A DNA stretch of 58,464 bases from Streptomyces sp. CBMA123 (GCF_014596465.1 NZ_MECK01000168.1:1-58464); one strand, 5' to 3'. Positions 9,054 to 17,774 are shown, counted from the stretch's first letter. Translations and numbers: made by a program. The notes: a model not told the origin generated them from the sequence alone.

Positions 9054-9917
9054 TCAGTTCCAGTCGAACCCCTGCGGGTCCGGGCCGATCCGCTTGCCGG
9101 TGGCGACACCGGCGATGGCCGCGATGTCCTCGGCGTCCAGCTCGAAACCGGTGACGTCGAGGTTCTCCCGGATGCGCGACGGGGTGACCGACTTCGGGAT
9201 GGCGATCACGCCGCTCTGCAGGTGCCAGCGGAGCACCACCTGGGCGACCGTGCGGCCGTGCTTCTCGGCGATCTTCGCCAGCGCGGGCTCGGCGAGCAGG
9301 TCCCCGCCCTGGCCCAGCGGGCTCCACGCCTCGGTGGCGATGCCGTGCTCGGCGTGGAAGGCGCGCAGCTCCTCCTGCGGGAAGTACGGGTGGAGCTCGA
9401 CCTGGTTCAGCACCGGGACGACCGAGGCCTCGTCCAGCAGGCGGGTCAGCTGCTCGGGGCCGAAGTTGGAGACGCCGATCGACCTGACCCGGCCGCCCTC
9501 CTTCAGCTGCTCCAGGGCCTTCCAGACGTTCAGGAAGGTGCCGTGCATCGGGCGCGGCCAGTGGATCAGGTACAGGTCGAGGTAGTCGAGGCCGAGCTTC
9601 TCCAGGGAGGCGTCGAACTCGCGCAGCACCGCGTCGCGGCCCTGCTCGCCGGACCAGTCGCGGGTGCCGGAGTTCCACAGCTTGGTGGTGACGTAGAGGT
9701 CCTCGCGGGCGAGGCCGCCCGCCAGTGCCTCGGTGATGGCCGCGCCGGTGCCGACCTCGTTCTCGTAGATCGCCGCGGTGTCGATCGAGCGGTAGCCCGC
9801 CTCGATCGCCGTGCGCACGGCGGGGGTGGCCTGGGCGTCCTCGACCTGCCACACGCCGAAGCCGAGCTGGGGGATCTTCGCGCCGTCGTTCAGGGTGACG
9901 CTGGGGATGTTGCTCAC
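9054..9917 (-). CDS. Aldo/keto reductase
   Basis: NADPH-dependent (alpha/beta)8 oxidoreductase of 287 residues. GFGVWQ near the start, the catalytic tetrad Asp and Tyr in SIDTAAIYENE, Lys in VTTKLWN and His in LIHWP, and the cofactor-binding IPKSVTPSRIREN near the C terminus identify the 2,5-diketo-D-gluconate reductase-like AKR5 branch. It reduces aldehydes or ketones; the physiological substrate cannot be read. The chosen start is a GTG (MSNIPSVTLNDG), matching family N termini; an upstream ATG would add 18 residues of non-family sequence. Confidence 0.92.
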   Translation of the reverse strand: MSNIPSVTLNDGAKIPQLGFGVWQVEDAQATPAVRTAIEAGYRSIDTAAIYENEVGTGAAITEALAGGLAREDLYVTTKLWNSGTRDWSGEQGRDAVLREFDASLEKLGLDYLDLYLIHWPRPMHGTFLNVWKALEQLKEGGRVRSIGVSNFGPEQLTRLLDEASVVPVLNQVELHPYFPQEELRAFHAEHGIATEAWSPLGQGGDLLAEPALAKIAEKHGRTVAQVVLRWHLQSGVIAIPKSVTPSRIRENLDVTGFELDAEDIAAIAGVATGKRIGPDPQGFDWN

Positions 9918-10452
9918 GGGGAAGGGGTGCCTTCCTGGTTGTCCGTTGGTTCCAGTGGGGGCAACTGGCACCCCGGCACCATTGTTCCCGCCGTTCGGGG
10001 GAATCTTTGGCGAAGCTTTACGACGGCGTGGCGTGCGCCGGGGCCGTACTGCGGGAGTGGCGCGGACGAGGCGGCGGAAAACCTGTTGCGCGGGTCACAC
10101 CGGGCTTGGCAGGCTCGCGGGCATGACCTCCTGAGACCCGGGTCCTTCGTACCCATCCCCCGCCCGTCCGGCGCCCCCACCGGACGCGTCTACGTCGCCG
10201 CGCCAGTGCGCCGCACGTCCGCTGCCCGTTCCGGTGCGTGAGCGGGGCGGCCCTCCGTACGGGCTGCGCGCGTTCGTGCGCGGCCGGCTCCGGTGGTCGT
10301 GCGCCCCCGGGGCAGTCGTGCTCCTTCGCGCCGCCGTGTCCGCGCACCTCCCCGCCCCTGCGACTCCGCACTTTCCGCACCTCCTGCGTGTCCCGCACGT
10401 CCTGCGTGTCTTGCACCTCCAGTACCTCCCGCACCCTTCGCATCGGAGTGTC
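9918..10452. other. 535-base gap without a gene; 18-bp tandem repeat
   Basis: No convincing coding sequence on either strand. At 10375-10446 four imperfect 18-base units follow each other (CCGCACCTCCTGCGTGTC, CCGCACGTCCTGCGTGTC, TTGCACCTCCAGTACCTC, then a weaker copy). They end seven bases before the start of the first ABC gene. In frame with that gene the units would encode a PHLLRV-like hexapeptide repeat, but translation more likely starts at the downstream ATG. Confidence 0.5.
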
Positions 10453-12231
10453 ATGCCGCTCACCCCCCTGCCGCTGGCCGACCCCGGCAGTCCCGACCTC
10501 TCCTCACCCCTGGCCTTCCTGCGCTGGCTGCAGCGCGCCCAGCGGCGCGGTCAGATCCGCGCCACCTGTTGGGCGCTGGTCGAGATGGGCGCCCAGGCCG
10601 CGCTGCCGATACCGCTCGGGCACGGTGTGCAGGCCGTCCTCGACGGCGACGCCGGCGGAATCTGGCGGGCCGGCGCGCTCGCGCTGCTGCTGTCCGCCAC
10701 CGCGTCGGTGGGCACCGTGCTGCTGCACCGGCAGGCGGTCTGGAACTGGATCCACGCCGCTTGCCACGTACGGCAGTTGGTGGCCGGGCAGGCCTCGCAC
10801 CTCGGCGCCGGGCTGTCCCGGCGGATCGCCACCGGCGAGGTGGTCGCGGTCGGCAGCGGGGACGTCGAGCGGATCGGCTGGTACGTCGAACTGGTGGCCC
10901 GGGTCAGGGCCGCGGTGATCGTCTGGCTGGTCGTCAGCTCGGTGGTGCTGGTGGTCGAGCCGGTGCTCGGGATCGGGGTGCTGCTCGGTGTCCCGGTCCT
11001 GGCCGCCTCGGTCTGGCCGCTGATCGGGCCGTTCGAGCGGCGCTACGAGAAGCAGCGCGAACTCGGCGGCAAGGCCACCGAACTGGCCGCCGACACCGTC
11101 GCCGGGCTGCGGGTGCTGCGCGGGATCGGCGGTGAGGAACTCTTCCTGGAGCGGTACCGGGCGGCCTCCCAGAAGGTCCGCGCGGCGGCGGTGCGCTCGG
11201 CCCGGCTGTGGTCGCTGATGCAGGCCCAACAGGTGCTGCTGCCGGGCCTGTTCGTGGTCGGGGTGACGTGGTACGGCGCCCGGCTGGCCGCCTCCGGCGA
11301 GCTCGGCGTGGGCACCCTGATCGCGGTGTACGGCGCGACCGCCTTCCTGGCCGCGCCGCTGCGGATCCTGGGCGAGGCCGCGCACGCCTGGAGCGTCGCC
11401 CGGGTCTCCGCCGGACGGGCCGTGCGGGTGCTCTCGCTCAGCCGGACCAGTGGCGCGGCCGAGGGCACGCTGACCCGGCCGGGCAGGTCCGACCTGCACG
11501 ACCCGGCCACCGGGCTGACCGCCCGGGCCGGCGAGCTGACCGCGGTGGTCTGCGGGGACCCGGACTTCGCCGGGGCGCTCGCCGAGCGGCTCGGCGGCCA
11601 CGTCCCCTCGGCCGAGGGCGAGCCGGAGCTGCCCTCCGTCCGGCTCGGCGGCACCGCGCTGGACACCGTGCCGCTGGTCGAGGCCAGGGCGGTGGTGCTG
11701 GTCCACGACAAGGAGCCGGTGCTGCTCTCCGGCACGCTGGCCGAGTTGCTGGACATCCCGTCCTCCGGCCGGGTCCCGGTGGCCGAGGCGCTCGCCGCGG
11801 CCCGCTCCGAGGACGTGCTGGAGGCGCTGGTGGACGGCTCGCCGGAGTGCGCGGGCGACCCGATGCTCGCCCGGATCACCGAACGCGGGCGCTCACTCTC
11901 CGGCGGGCAGCGCCAGCGGCTCGCCCTGGCCCGCGCGCTGCGGGCCGATCCGCCCGTCCTGGTACTGGACGAGCCCACCAGCGCGGTGGACGCCCACACC
12001 GAGTCCCGGATCGCCACCGGCCTGCGGGAGATCCGGGCGGGGCGCACCACCGTGGTGTTCGCGACCAGTCCGCTGCTGCTGGACCAGGCGGACCGGGTGG
12101 TGCTGCTGCGCGGGGGTCGGGCGGTCGCGGCCGGTCGGCACGGTGACCTGATGCGCACCGAACCCGCCTACCGGGCCGTGGTCACCCGGGACGAGGAGGC
12201 CGCGCAGATGGAGGGGGCCGCGCAGGTATGA
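10453..12231 (+). CDS. ABC exporter half-transporter A, Walker A lost
   Basis: Product of 592 residues: an N-terminal six-helix exporter membrane domain (about 25-330) and a C-terminal ATPase domain. The Walker A position reads CGDPDFAGA (from about 367), without the GxxGxGK[ST] loop. The switch histidine is replaced (ATSP, T538). The signature LSGGQ (482-486) and Walker B LVLDEP with Glu (507) are intact. This subunit can therefore supply a signature but not its own nucleotide loop. It pairs with the next gene, whose defects are complementary. The ATG is chosen over an upstream in-frame GTG that would add 73 residues of repeat-rich sequence. Substrate unknown. Confidence 0.9.
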   Translation: MPLTPLPLADPGSPDLSSPLAFLRWLQRAQRRGQIRATCWALVEMGAQAALPIPLGHGVQAVLDGDAGGIWRAGALALLLSATASVGTVLLHRQAVWNWIHAACHVRQLVAGQASHLGAGLSRRIATGEVVAVGSGDVERIGWYVELVARVRAAVIVWLVVSSVVLVVEPVLGIGVLLGVPVLAASVWPLIGPFERRYEKQRELGGKATELAADTVAGLRVLRGIGGEELFLERYRAASQKVRAAAVRSARLWSLMQAQQVLLPGLFVVGVTWYGARLAASGELGVGTLIAVYGATAFLAAPLRILGEAAHAWSVARVSAGRAVRVLSLSRTSGAAEGTLTRPGRSDLHDPATGLTARAGELTAVVCGDPDFAGALAERLGGHVPSAEGEPELPSVRLGGTALDTVPLVEARAVVLVHDKEPVLLSGTLAELLDIPSSGRVPVAEALAAARSEDVLEALVDGSPECAGDPMLARITERGRSLSGGQRQRLALARALRADPPVLVLDEPTSAVDAHTESRIATGLREIRAGRTTVVFATSPLLLDQADRVVLLRGGRAVAAGRHGDLMRTEPAYRAVVTRDEEAAQMEGAAQV

Positions 12232-12274
12232 GCACCGTCGTCAACCGTCCGACCCCGTACGTGAGGAGCACGTC

Positions 12275-14047
12275 ATGAAGCCCCCCGTCCATCAGGAGCA
12301 GGGGCCGGCCACCACCCTGCCGGTCGGCTCCCCGGCCGCCGTGCGGCGGTACCTGGGGGTGCTGGCGCGGCGGCACCGGAGCGGGTTCGCCGCCGTGGTC
12401 TCGCTGCACTCGATGGCCACCCTGGCCGGGCTGGTCGGGCCGTGGGTGCTCGGCAGCCTGGTCGAGTCGCTGGCCACCGGCACCGCCGAGGCCACCATCG
12501 CGGTGGCGGTCGGCTGGTACCTGCTGGCGCTGGCGGTGCAGTCCGCCTTCACCGGCTGGTCCCGGATGCGGGGCTCGGTGCTCGGCGAGCGTGTGCTGGC
12601 CGACCTGCGCGAGGACTTCCTGGTCCGCTCGGTCGCGCTGCCGACCGGGGTGCTGGAGCGGGCCGGCACCGGGGACCTGGTCTCCCGGGGGACCACCGAC
12701 ATCGACCGGCTGGACAAGTCGGTGCGCGAGGCGGTGCCCGAACTCGCCGTGGCGGTCGTGTCGTTGCTGCTGGTGCTGGGCGCCCTGCTGGTCACCTCGC
12801 CGCTGCTCGCGCTGACCTCACTGGTCGGGCTGCCGCTGCTGCTGGTCAGCTCCCGCTGGTACTTCCGGCGCGCGCCGCAGTCCTACCGCAACGAGGCGGC
12901 CGGGTACGCGGCGGTCAGCAACGTGCTGGCCGAGACGGTGGACGCCGGGCGGACGGTCGAGGCGCTGCGCCTGGGCGAGCAGAGGGTCCGGCTGACGGAC
13001 CGCAAGCTGGGCGAGTGGCTGGCCTGGGAGCGCTACACCCTGTGGCTGCGCTCGGTCTGGTTCCCGACCATCGACGCGGTCTACACCTCGGCGGTGCTGG
13101 CCACCCTGGTGGTCGGTGGGCTGTTCACCCTCAAGGGCTGGCTCACCGTCGGCCAGTTGACCACCGGCGTGCTGTACGCCCAGATGCTGACCGGCCCGGT
13201 GGACCTGATCCTGCGCTGGTACGACGAGCTGCAGATCGGACAGGCCTCGCTGGCCCGGCTGGTCGGGGTGCACGAGGTGCCGGAGCACGAGGGCGACGAG
13301 TCGGCCCGCCCGGACGGCCGCCGGGTCGAGGCCCGGGACGTCCGCTTCGGCTACCGCGAGGGCGCGGACGTCCTGCACGGGATCAGCCTGGACGTCGCGC
13401 CGGGCAGCCGGGTCGCGCTGGTCGGCCCGTCCGGGGCGGGAAAGTCCACGCTCGGGCGGCTGCTGGCCGGGATCTACGCGCCCGGGCGCGGCAGCGTCAC
13501 CCTCGGCGGGGCGGCGCTGTCCCGGATGCCGGCCGAGCGGGTGCGGTCCGAGGTCGCCCTGGTCAACCAGGAGCACCACGTGTTCGTCGGCACCTTGCGG
13601 GACAACCTGCGCCTGGCCGCACCCGAGGCGGACGACGCCGAACTGCGGGCCGCGTTGGACGCGGTGGACGCCGGGGCCTGGGTGGACGCCCTCCCGGAGG
13701 GGCTGGACACCGAGGTCGGCTCCGGCGGCACCTCGCTGACCCCGCCGCAGGCCCAGCAACTCGCCCTGGCCCGACTGGTGCTGGCCGACCCGCACACCCT
13801 GGTGCTCGACGAGGCCACCTCGCTGCTGGACCCGAGGGCCGCCCGGCACCTGGAGCGCTCGCTGGCCCGGGTGTTGGAGGGCCGGACGGTCATCGCCATC
13901 GCCCACCGGCTGCACACCGCGCACGACGCGGACGTGATCGCGGTGGTCGAGGGCGGGCGGATCAGCGAGTACGGCAGCCACCCGGAGCTGGTCGCGGCCG
14001 GCGGCCCGTACGCGTCGCTGTGGCGCTCCTGGCGGGACGAACGCTAG
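12275..14047 (+). CDS. ABC exporter half-transporter B, signature motif lost
   Basis: Product of 590 residues with six membrane helices then an ATPase domain. Walker A GPSGAGKST (384-392), Walker B VLDEAT with Glu (513) and the switch His (H544 in IAHRL) are canonical. The signature motif reads LTPPQ (488-492) instead of LSGGQ. In a head-to-tail dimer with the previous protein, one composite site (Walker A, Glu and His from this subunit, LSGGQ from the partner) is complete and the other is doubly dead. The 43-base gap and shared strand indicate an operon. Heterodimeric exporters of this type carry peptides, siderophores or drugs; nothing here tells which. Confidence 0.92.
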   Translation: MKPPVHQEQGPATTLPVGSPAAVRRYLGVLARRHRSGFAAVVSLHSMATLAGLVGPWVLGSLVESLATGTAEATIAVAVGWYLLALAVQSAFTGWSRMRGSVLGERVLADLREDFLVRSVALPTGVLERAGTGDLVSRGTTDIDRLDKSVREAVPELAVAVVSLLLVLGALLVTSPLLALTSLVGLPLLLVSSRWYFRRAPQSYRNEAAGYAAVSNVLAETVDAGRTVEALRLGEQRVRLTDRKLGEWLAWERYTLWLRSVWFPTIDAVYTSAVLATLVVGGLFTLKGWLTVGQLTTGVLYAQMLTGPVDLILRWYDELQIGQASLARLVGVHEVPEHEGDESARPDGRRVEARDVRFGYREGADVLHGISLDVAPGSRVALVGPSGAGKSTLGRLLAGIYAPGRGSVTLGGAALSRMPAERVRSEVALVNQEHHVFVGTLRDNLRLAAPEADDAELRAALDAVDAGAWVDALPEGLDTEVGSGGTSLTPPQAQQLALARLVLADPHTLVLDEATSLLDPRAARHLERSLARVLEGRTVIAIAHRLHTAHDADVIAVVEGGRISEYGSHPELVAAGGPYASLWRSWRDER

Positions 14048-14059
14048 CGGGCGCGATGG

Positions 14060-14083
14060 GCCCCGCCGTCCGGCCGGCGGGGC
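14060..14083 (+). terminator. Terminator after ABC exporter operon
   Basis: Perfect 9-bp stem GCCCCGCCG / CGGCGGGGC with a 6-base loop, 12 bases beyond the exporter stop. Confidence 0.8.
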
Positions 14084-14117
14084 AGTGTAGCGGGGGTTCG
14101 AAACCCGTGCGGGGCCG

Positions 14118-14203
14118 GATTGCCCCGTGCGGGTTACTCCCTTGCCCGTAAGGGCGCGTAGCCGGGCAAATCGTCACCCCGGCCAGCAGACTGCTCCGGT
14201 GAC
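14118..14203 (+). promoter_or_regulatory. Structured leader covering the start of the lapA-glu operon
   Basis: Hairpin 1 has three stacked stems: GATTGCCC with GGGCAAATC (one bulge), GGTTAC with GTAGCC, and CCCTT with AAGGG under a 6-base loop. Hairpin 2 follows directly: GTCACC (14173) pairs with GGTGAC (14198), and inner GG/CC and AGC/GCT pairs support it. The proposed GTG start of the lapA-like gene lies inside the 3' arm. It could be an attenuator or a translation-control leader; I recognise no known riboswitch class. Confidence 0.4.
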
Positions 14204-14444
14204 CAAGACTTCAGACGGCTCGTCCCGGGCCCAGCGCAGCGAGATCGGCGGGATCCCCACGCGGTACATCGGGATCGGTGTCATCGTGATCCTCGCGGTG
14301 TGGTTCCTGTTCGCCAACCTCGACAAGGTCAAGATCCAGTTCTGGGTGTTCACCGTGACCGCGCCGCTCTGGATCGCGCTGCTGGCGACGCTGGTCGCCG
14401 GCGGTGTGCTGGGCTGGCTGCTGAAGGGACGGCGCGGCCGGTGA
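14199..14444 (+). CDS. LapA/DUF1049-like small membrane protein
   Basis: Product of 81 residues with two membrane helices: one around 25-41 (IGIGVIVILAVWFLFANL) and one around 52-73. The NLDKVKIQFWVFT loop and the final basic GRRGR fit the LapA (DUF1049) family of lipopolysaccharide-assembly-like proteins, widespread in Gram-positives with unknown role. The GTG is chosen because it fits family length, though no good ribosome site precedes it. Its stop overlaps the GTG of the next ABC ATPase by four bases, so the two are translationally coupled, which is an unusual lead gene for this operon. Confidence 0.78.
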   Translation: MTKTSDGSSRAQRSEIGGIPTRYIGIGVIVILAVWFLFANLDKVKIQFWVFTVTAPLWIALLATLVAGGVLGWLLKGRRGR

Positions 14445-15220
14445 GCACCGCCCCCGAACCGGCCCCGGCCGGGTCCTCGGCCTTCACCCCGTTGATCGAG
14501 CTGCGCGGGGTCAACAAGCACTTCGGCGATTTGCACGTGCTGCAGGACATCGAGCTGACGGTCGGTCGCGGCGAGGTCGTCGTGGTGATCGGTCCGTCCG
14601 GCTCCGGCAAGTCCACGCTCTGCCGGGCGATCAACCGGCTGGAGCCGATCGAGCGCGGCACCATCCTGATCGACGGCCAACCGCTGCCCGAGGAGGGCAA
14701 GGGGCTGGCCAGGCTGCGCGCCGAGGTCGGCATGGTGTTCCAGTCCTTCAACCTGTTCGCGCACAAGACCGTGCTGCAGAACGTCTCGCTCGCCCAGACC
14801 AAGGTCCGGGGCCGCCCCAAGGCCGAGGCCGACGCCAAGTCCCACGCGCTGCTGGAGCGGGTCGGCCTGGCCGCGCAGGCCGCCAAGTATCCGGCCCAGC
14901 TCTCCGGCGGCCAGCAGCAGCGGGTCGCGATCGCCCGCGCGCTGGCGATGGAGCCCAAGGCGCTGCTGTTCGACGAGCCGACCTCGGCCCTCGACCCCGA
15001 GATGATCAATGAGGTGCTGGACGTCATGCGCCAGCTCGCGAGCGAGGGCATGACGATGGTCGTGGTCACCCACGAGATGGGCTTCGCCCGGGCCTCCGCG
15101 AACCGGGTGGTGTTCATGGCCGACGGCCGGATCGTCGAGGACCGCGCCCCGGAGGCCTTCTTCGGCGCCCCCGAGAGCGAGCGCGCCCGGGACTTCCTGT
15201 CCAAGATCCTGAAGCACTGA
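14441..15220 (+). CDS. gluA: Glutamate-type amino acid ABC transporter ATPase
   Basis: Polar amino acid uptake ATPase of 259 residues: Walker A GPSGSGKST (51-59), Q-loop VFQSFNLF, signature LSGGQQQR (from 154), Walker B ALLFDEPTSALDPE and switch VVTHEMGF. These match the GluA/GlnQ family. It energises the permease pair encoded downstream. The GTG overlaps the preceding stop (GTGA). The order ATPase, binding protein, permease, permease is that of gluABCD in Streptomyces and Corynebacterium, which imports glutamate. Confidence 0.95.
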   Translation: MSTAPEPAPAGSSAFTPLIELRGVNKHFGDLHVLQDIELTVGRGEVVVVIGPSGSGKSTLCRAINRLEPIERGTILIDGQPLPEEGKGLARLRAEVGMVFQSFNLFAHKTVLQNVSLAQTKVRGRPKAEADAKSHALLERVGLAAQAAKYPAQLSGGQQQRVAIARALAMEPKALLFDEPTSALDPEMINEVLDVMRQLASEGMTMVVVTHEMGFARASANRVVFMADGRIVEDRAPEAFFGAPESERARDFLSKILKH

Positions 15221-15230
15221 GGGCGGCGCC

Positions 15231-16151
15231 GTGAACCCCATGACGACGCTCGCCGCGCGGGCGCGCGGACTCCTGGCCGCCGCCCTGCTGCTCGCCGTGC
15301 TGGCGACCGGCTGCGGCAAGGCCGGCACCCCGCCGCCCAAGGGCCCCCAGCCCAGCGCGCTGCCCAGCTACCAGGTGCAGGACGCCTCCGGGATCACCGG
15401 CTCGCCGACCCTGGACGCCGCCCGCAGCCGGGGCCACCTGGTGGTCGGTGCCAAGGAGGACCAGCCCTACCTGGGCCAGAAGAACCCGGCCACCGGCGTG
15501 TACTCCGGTTTCGACATCGAGATCGCCAAGATGGTCGGCGCCTCGCTCGGCTTCCCGCCGGAGAAGATCCAGTTCAAGACCATCGCCTCGGCCAACCGGG
15601 AGACCGCGCTGCAGAACGGCCAGGTGGACTACTACGTCGGCACCTACACCATCAACGACAACCGCAAGAAGCTGGTCGGCTTCGCCGGGCCGTACTTCGT
15701 CGCCGGGCAGTCGCTGCTGGTGCGCAAGAACGACAACAGCATCCACGGCCCGCAGGACCTGAACGGCAAGAAGGTCTGCTCGGCGGCCGGCTCGACGCCG
15801 TACCAGCGCATCCAGTCGCAGTACCCCAAGGCGCACCTGATCGGTTACGACACCTACTCGGCCTGCGTGGACAACCTGATCACCGGCCAGGTGGACGCCG
15901 TCACCACCGACAACGCGATCCTGCTGGGCTACGCGGCCAAGGTGCCGGACGAGCTCAAGGTGGTGGGCCCGCTGTTCTCGACCGAGCCGTACGGGATCGG
16001 CGTGCCCAAGAACGACACCGTGCTGCGCGGGGCGCTGAACGACGCGCTGGCGCACCACGAGCAGAACGGTGACTGGAAGAAGGCCTTCGACGCGACCCTC
16101 GGCCTGTCCGGGGAGCCCGCGCCCACCCCGCCGCCGATCGACCGGTACTGA
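15231..16151 (+). CDS. gluB: Glutamate-type solute-binding lipoprotein
   Basis: Extracellular substrate-binding protein of 306 residues (303 if the ATG three codons later is used). The N terminus is a lipoprotein signal: basic ARARG, hydrophobic AAALLLAVL, then lipobox LATGC with the lipidated cysteine at 28. The mature part is a periplasmic-binding-protein type 2 fold (GFDIEIAKMVGASLG, DYYVGTYTIND, GKKVCSAAGS), family 3, for polar amino acids. It captures substrate outside the membrane for GluCD. It lies 10 bases after gluA. Confidence 0.94.
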   Translation: MNPMTTLAARARGLLAAALLLAVLATGCGKAGTPPPKGPQPSALPSYQVQDASGITGSPTLDAARSRGHLVVGAKEDQPYLGQKNPATGVYSGFDIEIAKMVGASLGFPPEKIQFKTIASANRETALQNGQVDYYVGTYTINDNRKKLVGFAGPYFVAGQSLLVRKNDNSIHGPQDLNGKKVCSAAGSTPYQRIQSQYPKAHLIGYDTYSACVDNLITGQVDAVTTDNAILLGYAAKVPDELKVVGPLFSTEPYGIGVPKNDTVLRGALNDALAHHEQNGDWKKAFDATLGLSGEPAPTPPPIDRY

Positions 16152-16163
16152 GAGGGCCGCGCC

Positions 16164-16808
16164 GTGAAAACGCTGACCGACAACTGGTCGACCTACTGGG
16201 AAGGCTTCCTCGGCACGATCTCGCTGTTCGCGGTGAGCGCCGTGCTGTCGCTGGTGCTGGGCGTACTGATCGCGGGCTTCCGGGTCTCGCCCGTCCGGCC
16301 GCTGCGGGTGTTCGGGACGGTGTGGGTGACGCTGCTGCGCAACACGCCGCTGACCCTGCTGTTCTTCATCGTGGTGCTGGGGCTGCCCCGGTTCAACATC
16401 ACGCTGCCCTTCTACACCTTCGCCGTGCTCGCCCTCGGCTGCTACACCTCGGCCTTCGTCTGCGAGGCGATGCGCTCCGGCATCAACACCGTGCCGACCG
16501 GGCAGGGCGAGGCGGCCCGCAGCCTGGGCATGAGCTTCGGGCAGACGATGGGCCTGGTGGTGCTGCCGCAGGCGTACCGCTCGGTGGTGGCGCCGATCGG
16601 CAGTGTGATGATCGCGTTGGCGAAGAACACGGCGATCGCCGGCTCCTTCAGCGTCACCGAGCTCCTGGGCACCTACCGGACCATCAACGAGCTGGGCTAC
16701 AGCATCATCTGGACCTTCGTCTGGATCGCCGTCGGCTACCTGATCATCACCCTGACCATCAGCGCCGTCTTCAACCTGCTGGAACGACGAGTGGCGGTGT
16801 CCCGATGA
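16164..16808 (+). CDS. gluC: Amino acid ABC transporter permease GluC
   Basis: HisM/GluC-type inner-membrane permease of 214 residues with about five helices. The ATPase-coupling EAA segment is EAMRSGINTVPTGQGEAARS followed by LGMSFGQTM, and the N terminus EGFLGTISLF is typical for the family. It starts at GTG 12 bases after gluB and overlaps gluD by four bases (ATGA). It forms the membrane channel together with GluD. Confidence 0.94.
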   Translation: MKTLTDNWSTYWEGFLGTISLFAVSAVLSLVLGVLIAGFRVSPVRPLRVFGTVWVTLLRNTPLTLLFFIVVLGLPRFNITLPFYTFAVLALGCYTSAFVCEAMRSGINTVPTGQGEAARSLGMSFGQTMGLVVLPQAYRSVVAPIGSVMIALAKNTAIAGSFSVTELLGTYRTINELGYSIIWTFVWIAVGYLIITLTISAVFNLLERRVAVSR

Positions 16809-17674
16809 CGGTCGAATCCTCGGCGCTGTACGACATCCCCGGCCCGAAGGCGCTGGCCCGGCACCGGCTGTACGGCGGGATCGCGCTGCTGCTGATCGCG
16901 GCGCTGATCGGCTGGGTCGTCTACATGCTGTTCCACACCCACCAGTTCACCTACGCCAAGTGGGAGCCCTTCGAGTACCGGGGCGTGCAGGACCTGCTGC
17001 TGCGCGGGCTGGGCAACACCCTGCGAGCCTTCGGCTGGACGGTGCTGTTCGCGCTGCCGTTCGGCGCGGTGTTCGCGGCCGGGCGGCTGTCCGACCACCG
17101 GGCGGTGCGCTGGGTCTCCACGCTGGTGGTGGAGTTCTTCCGGGCCATGCCGGTGCTGGTGATGATCTTCTTCATCTTCGTCGCGCTCAAGGCGCAGCCG
17201 CTGTGGGCGCTGGTGGCCGGGCTGGTGCTCTACAACGGCTCGGTGCTGGCGGAGGTGTTCCGGGCCGGCGTGCTCGCGGTGCCCAAGGGGCAGCGGGAGG
17301 CGGCGTACGCGCTGGGCATGCGCAAGACCCAGGTGATGGCGTACGTGCTGGTGCCGCAGGCCAACCGGGCGATGCTGCCGGCCATCATCAGCCAGCTGGT
17401 GGTCGCGCTCAAGGACACCTCGCTCGGGTTCCTGATCACCTTCGAGGAGTTCCTGCACGCGGGCAAGCTGATCGCCACCAACCTGGACTACGACCTGCCG
17501 TTCATCCCGGTGGTGATGGTGATCGCGCCGATCTACATCGGGATGTGTCTGCTGCTGTCCTGGCTCGCCCGCTGGGTCGAGCGGCGCAGCCGGCGCAGCC
17601 CGAGCGTGCGGGGCGGGGCGCCGGTGGCCAAGGCGGGGGTGGCCATGGGGTTGCCGCCGTCGGCGCAGGCGTGA
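16805..17674 (+). CDS. gluD: Amino acid ABC transporter permease GluD
   Basis: Second permease of the heterodimer, 289 residues. It has an N-terminal helix (IALLLIAALIGWVVYML), a long external loop and a C-terminal transport domain with the EAA motif EVFRAGVLAVPKGQREAAYA. The start ATG overlaps the gluC stop. The C terminus (RRSRRSPSVRGG) is basic and cytoplasmic. An inverted repeat about 80 bases downstream may end the operon. Confidence 0.93.
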   Translation: MTVESSALYDIPGPKALARHRLYGGIALLLIAALIGWVVYMLFHTHQFTYAKWEPFEYRGVQDLLLRGLGNTLRAFGWTVLFALPFGAVFAAGRLSDHRAVRWVSTLVVEFFRAMPVLVMIFFIFVALKAQPLWALVAGLVLYNGSVLAEVFRAGVLAVPKGQREAAYALGMRKTQVMAYVLVPQANRAMLPAIISQLVVALKDTSLGFLITFEEFLHAGKLIATNLDYDLPFIPVVMVIAPIYIGMCLLLSWLARWVERRSRRSPSVRGGAPVAKAGVAMGLPPSAQA

Positions 17675-17754
17675 GCGGGTGGGGAGGGCTTCCGCGGGTG
17701 GGGGAGGGCTTCCGCGTCGAGGCGGGGGCTGGGCGGGCCTGCGGGGAGGGGAGC

Positions 17755-17774
17755 ATGGTTCGGGACTGAACCAT
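17755..17774. terminator. Short perfect inverted repeat after gluD
   Basis: ATGGTTC / GAACCAT with a 6-base loop, between the stop of gluD and the LysR gene. It may be a weak terminator or an operator. The AT content is higher than its surroundings, so a protein-binding site is possible. Confidence 0.45.

Noticed and set aside
10234..10452. 73-residue N-terminal extension of the first ABC protein
   Set aside because: Made of repeats with no exporter similarity. The ATG at 10453 gives the normal length.
14059..14116. tRNA-like pattern (GGCCCCGC ... GGTTCGAAACC ... GCGGGGCC)
   Set aside because: Only 58 bases long, no D or anticodon arm, and the T stem does not pair properly. It is better explained by the terminator hairpin.
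14531..14545. TGCACGTGCT inside gluA as another operator
   Set aside because: Within coding sequence, one mismatch, and codon choice (LHVL) explains it. Not counted with the intergenic sites.
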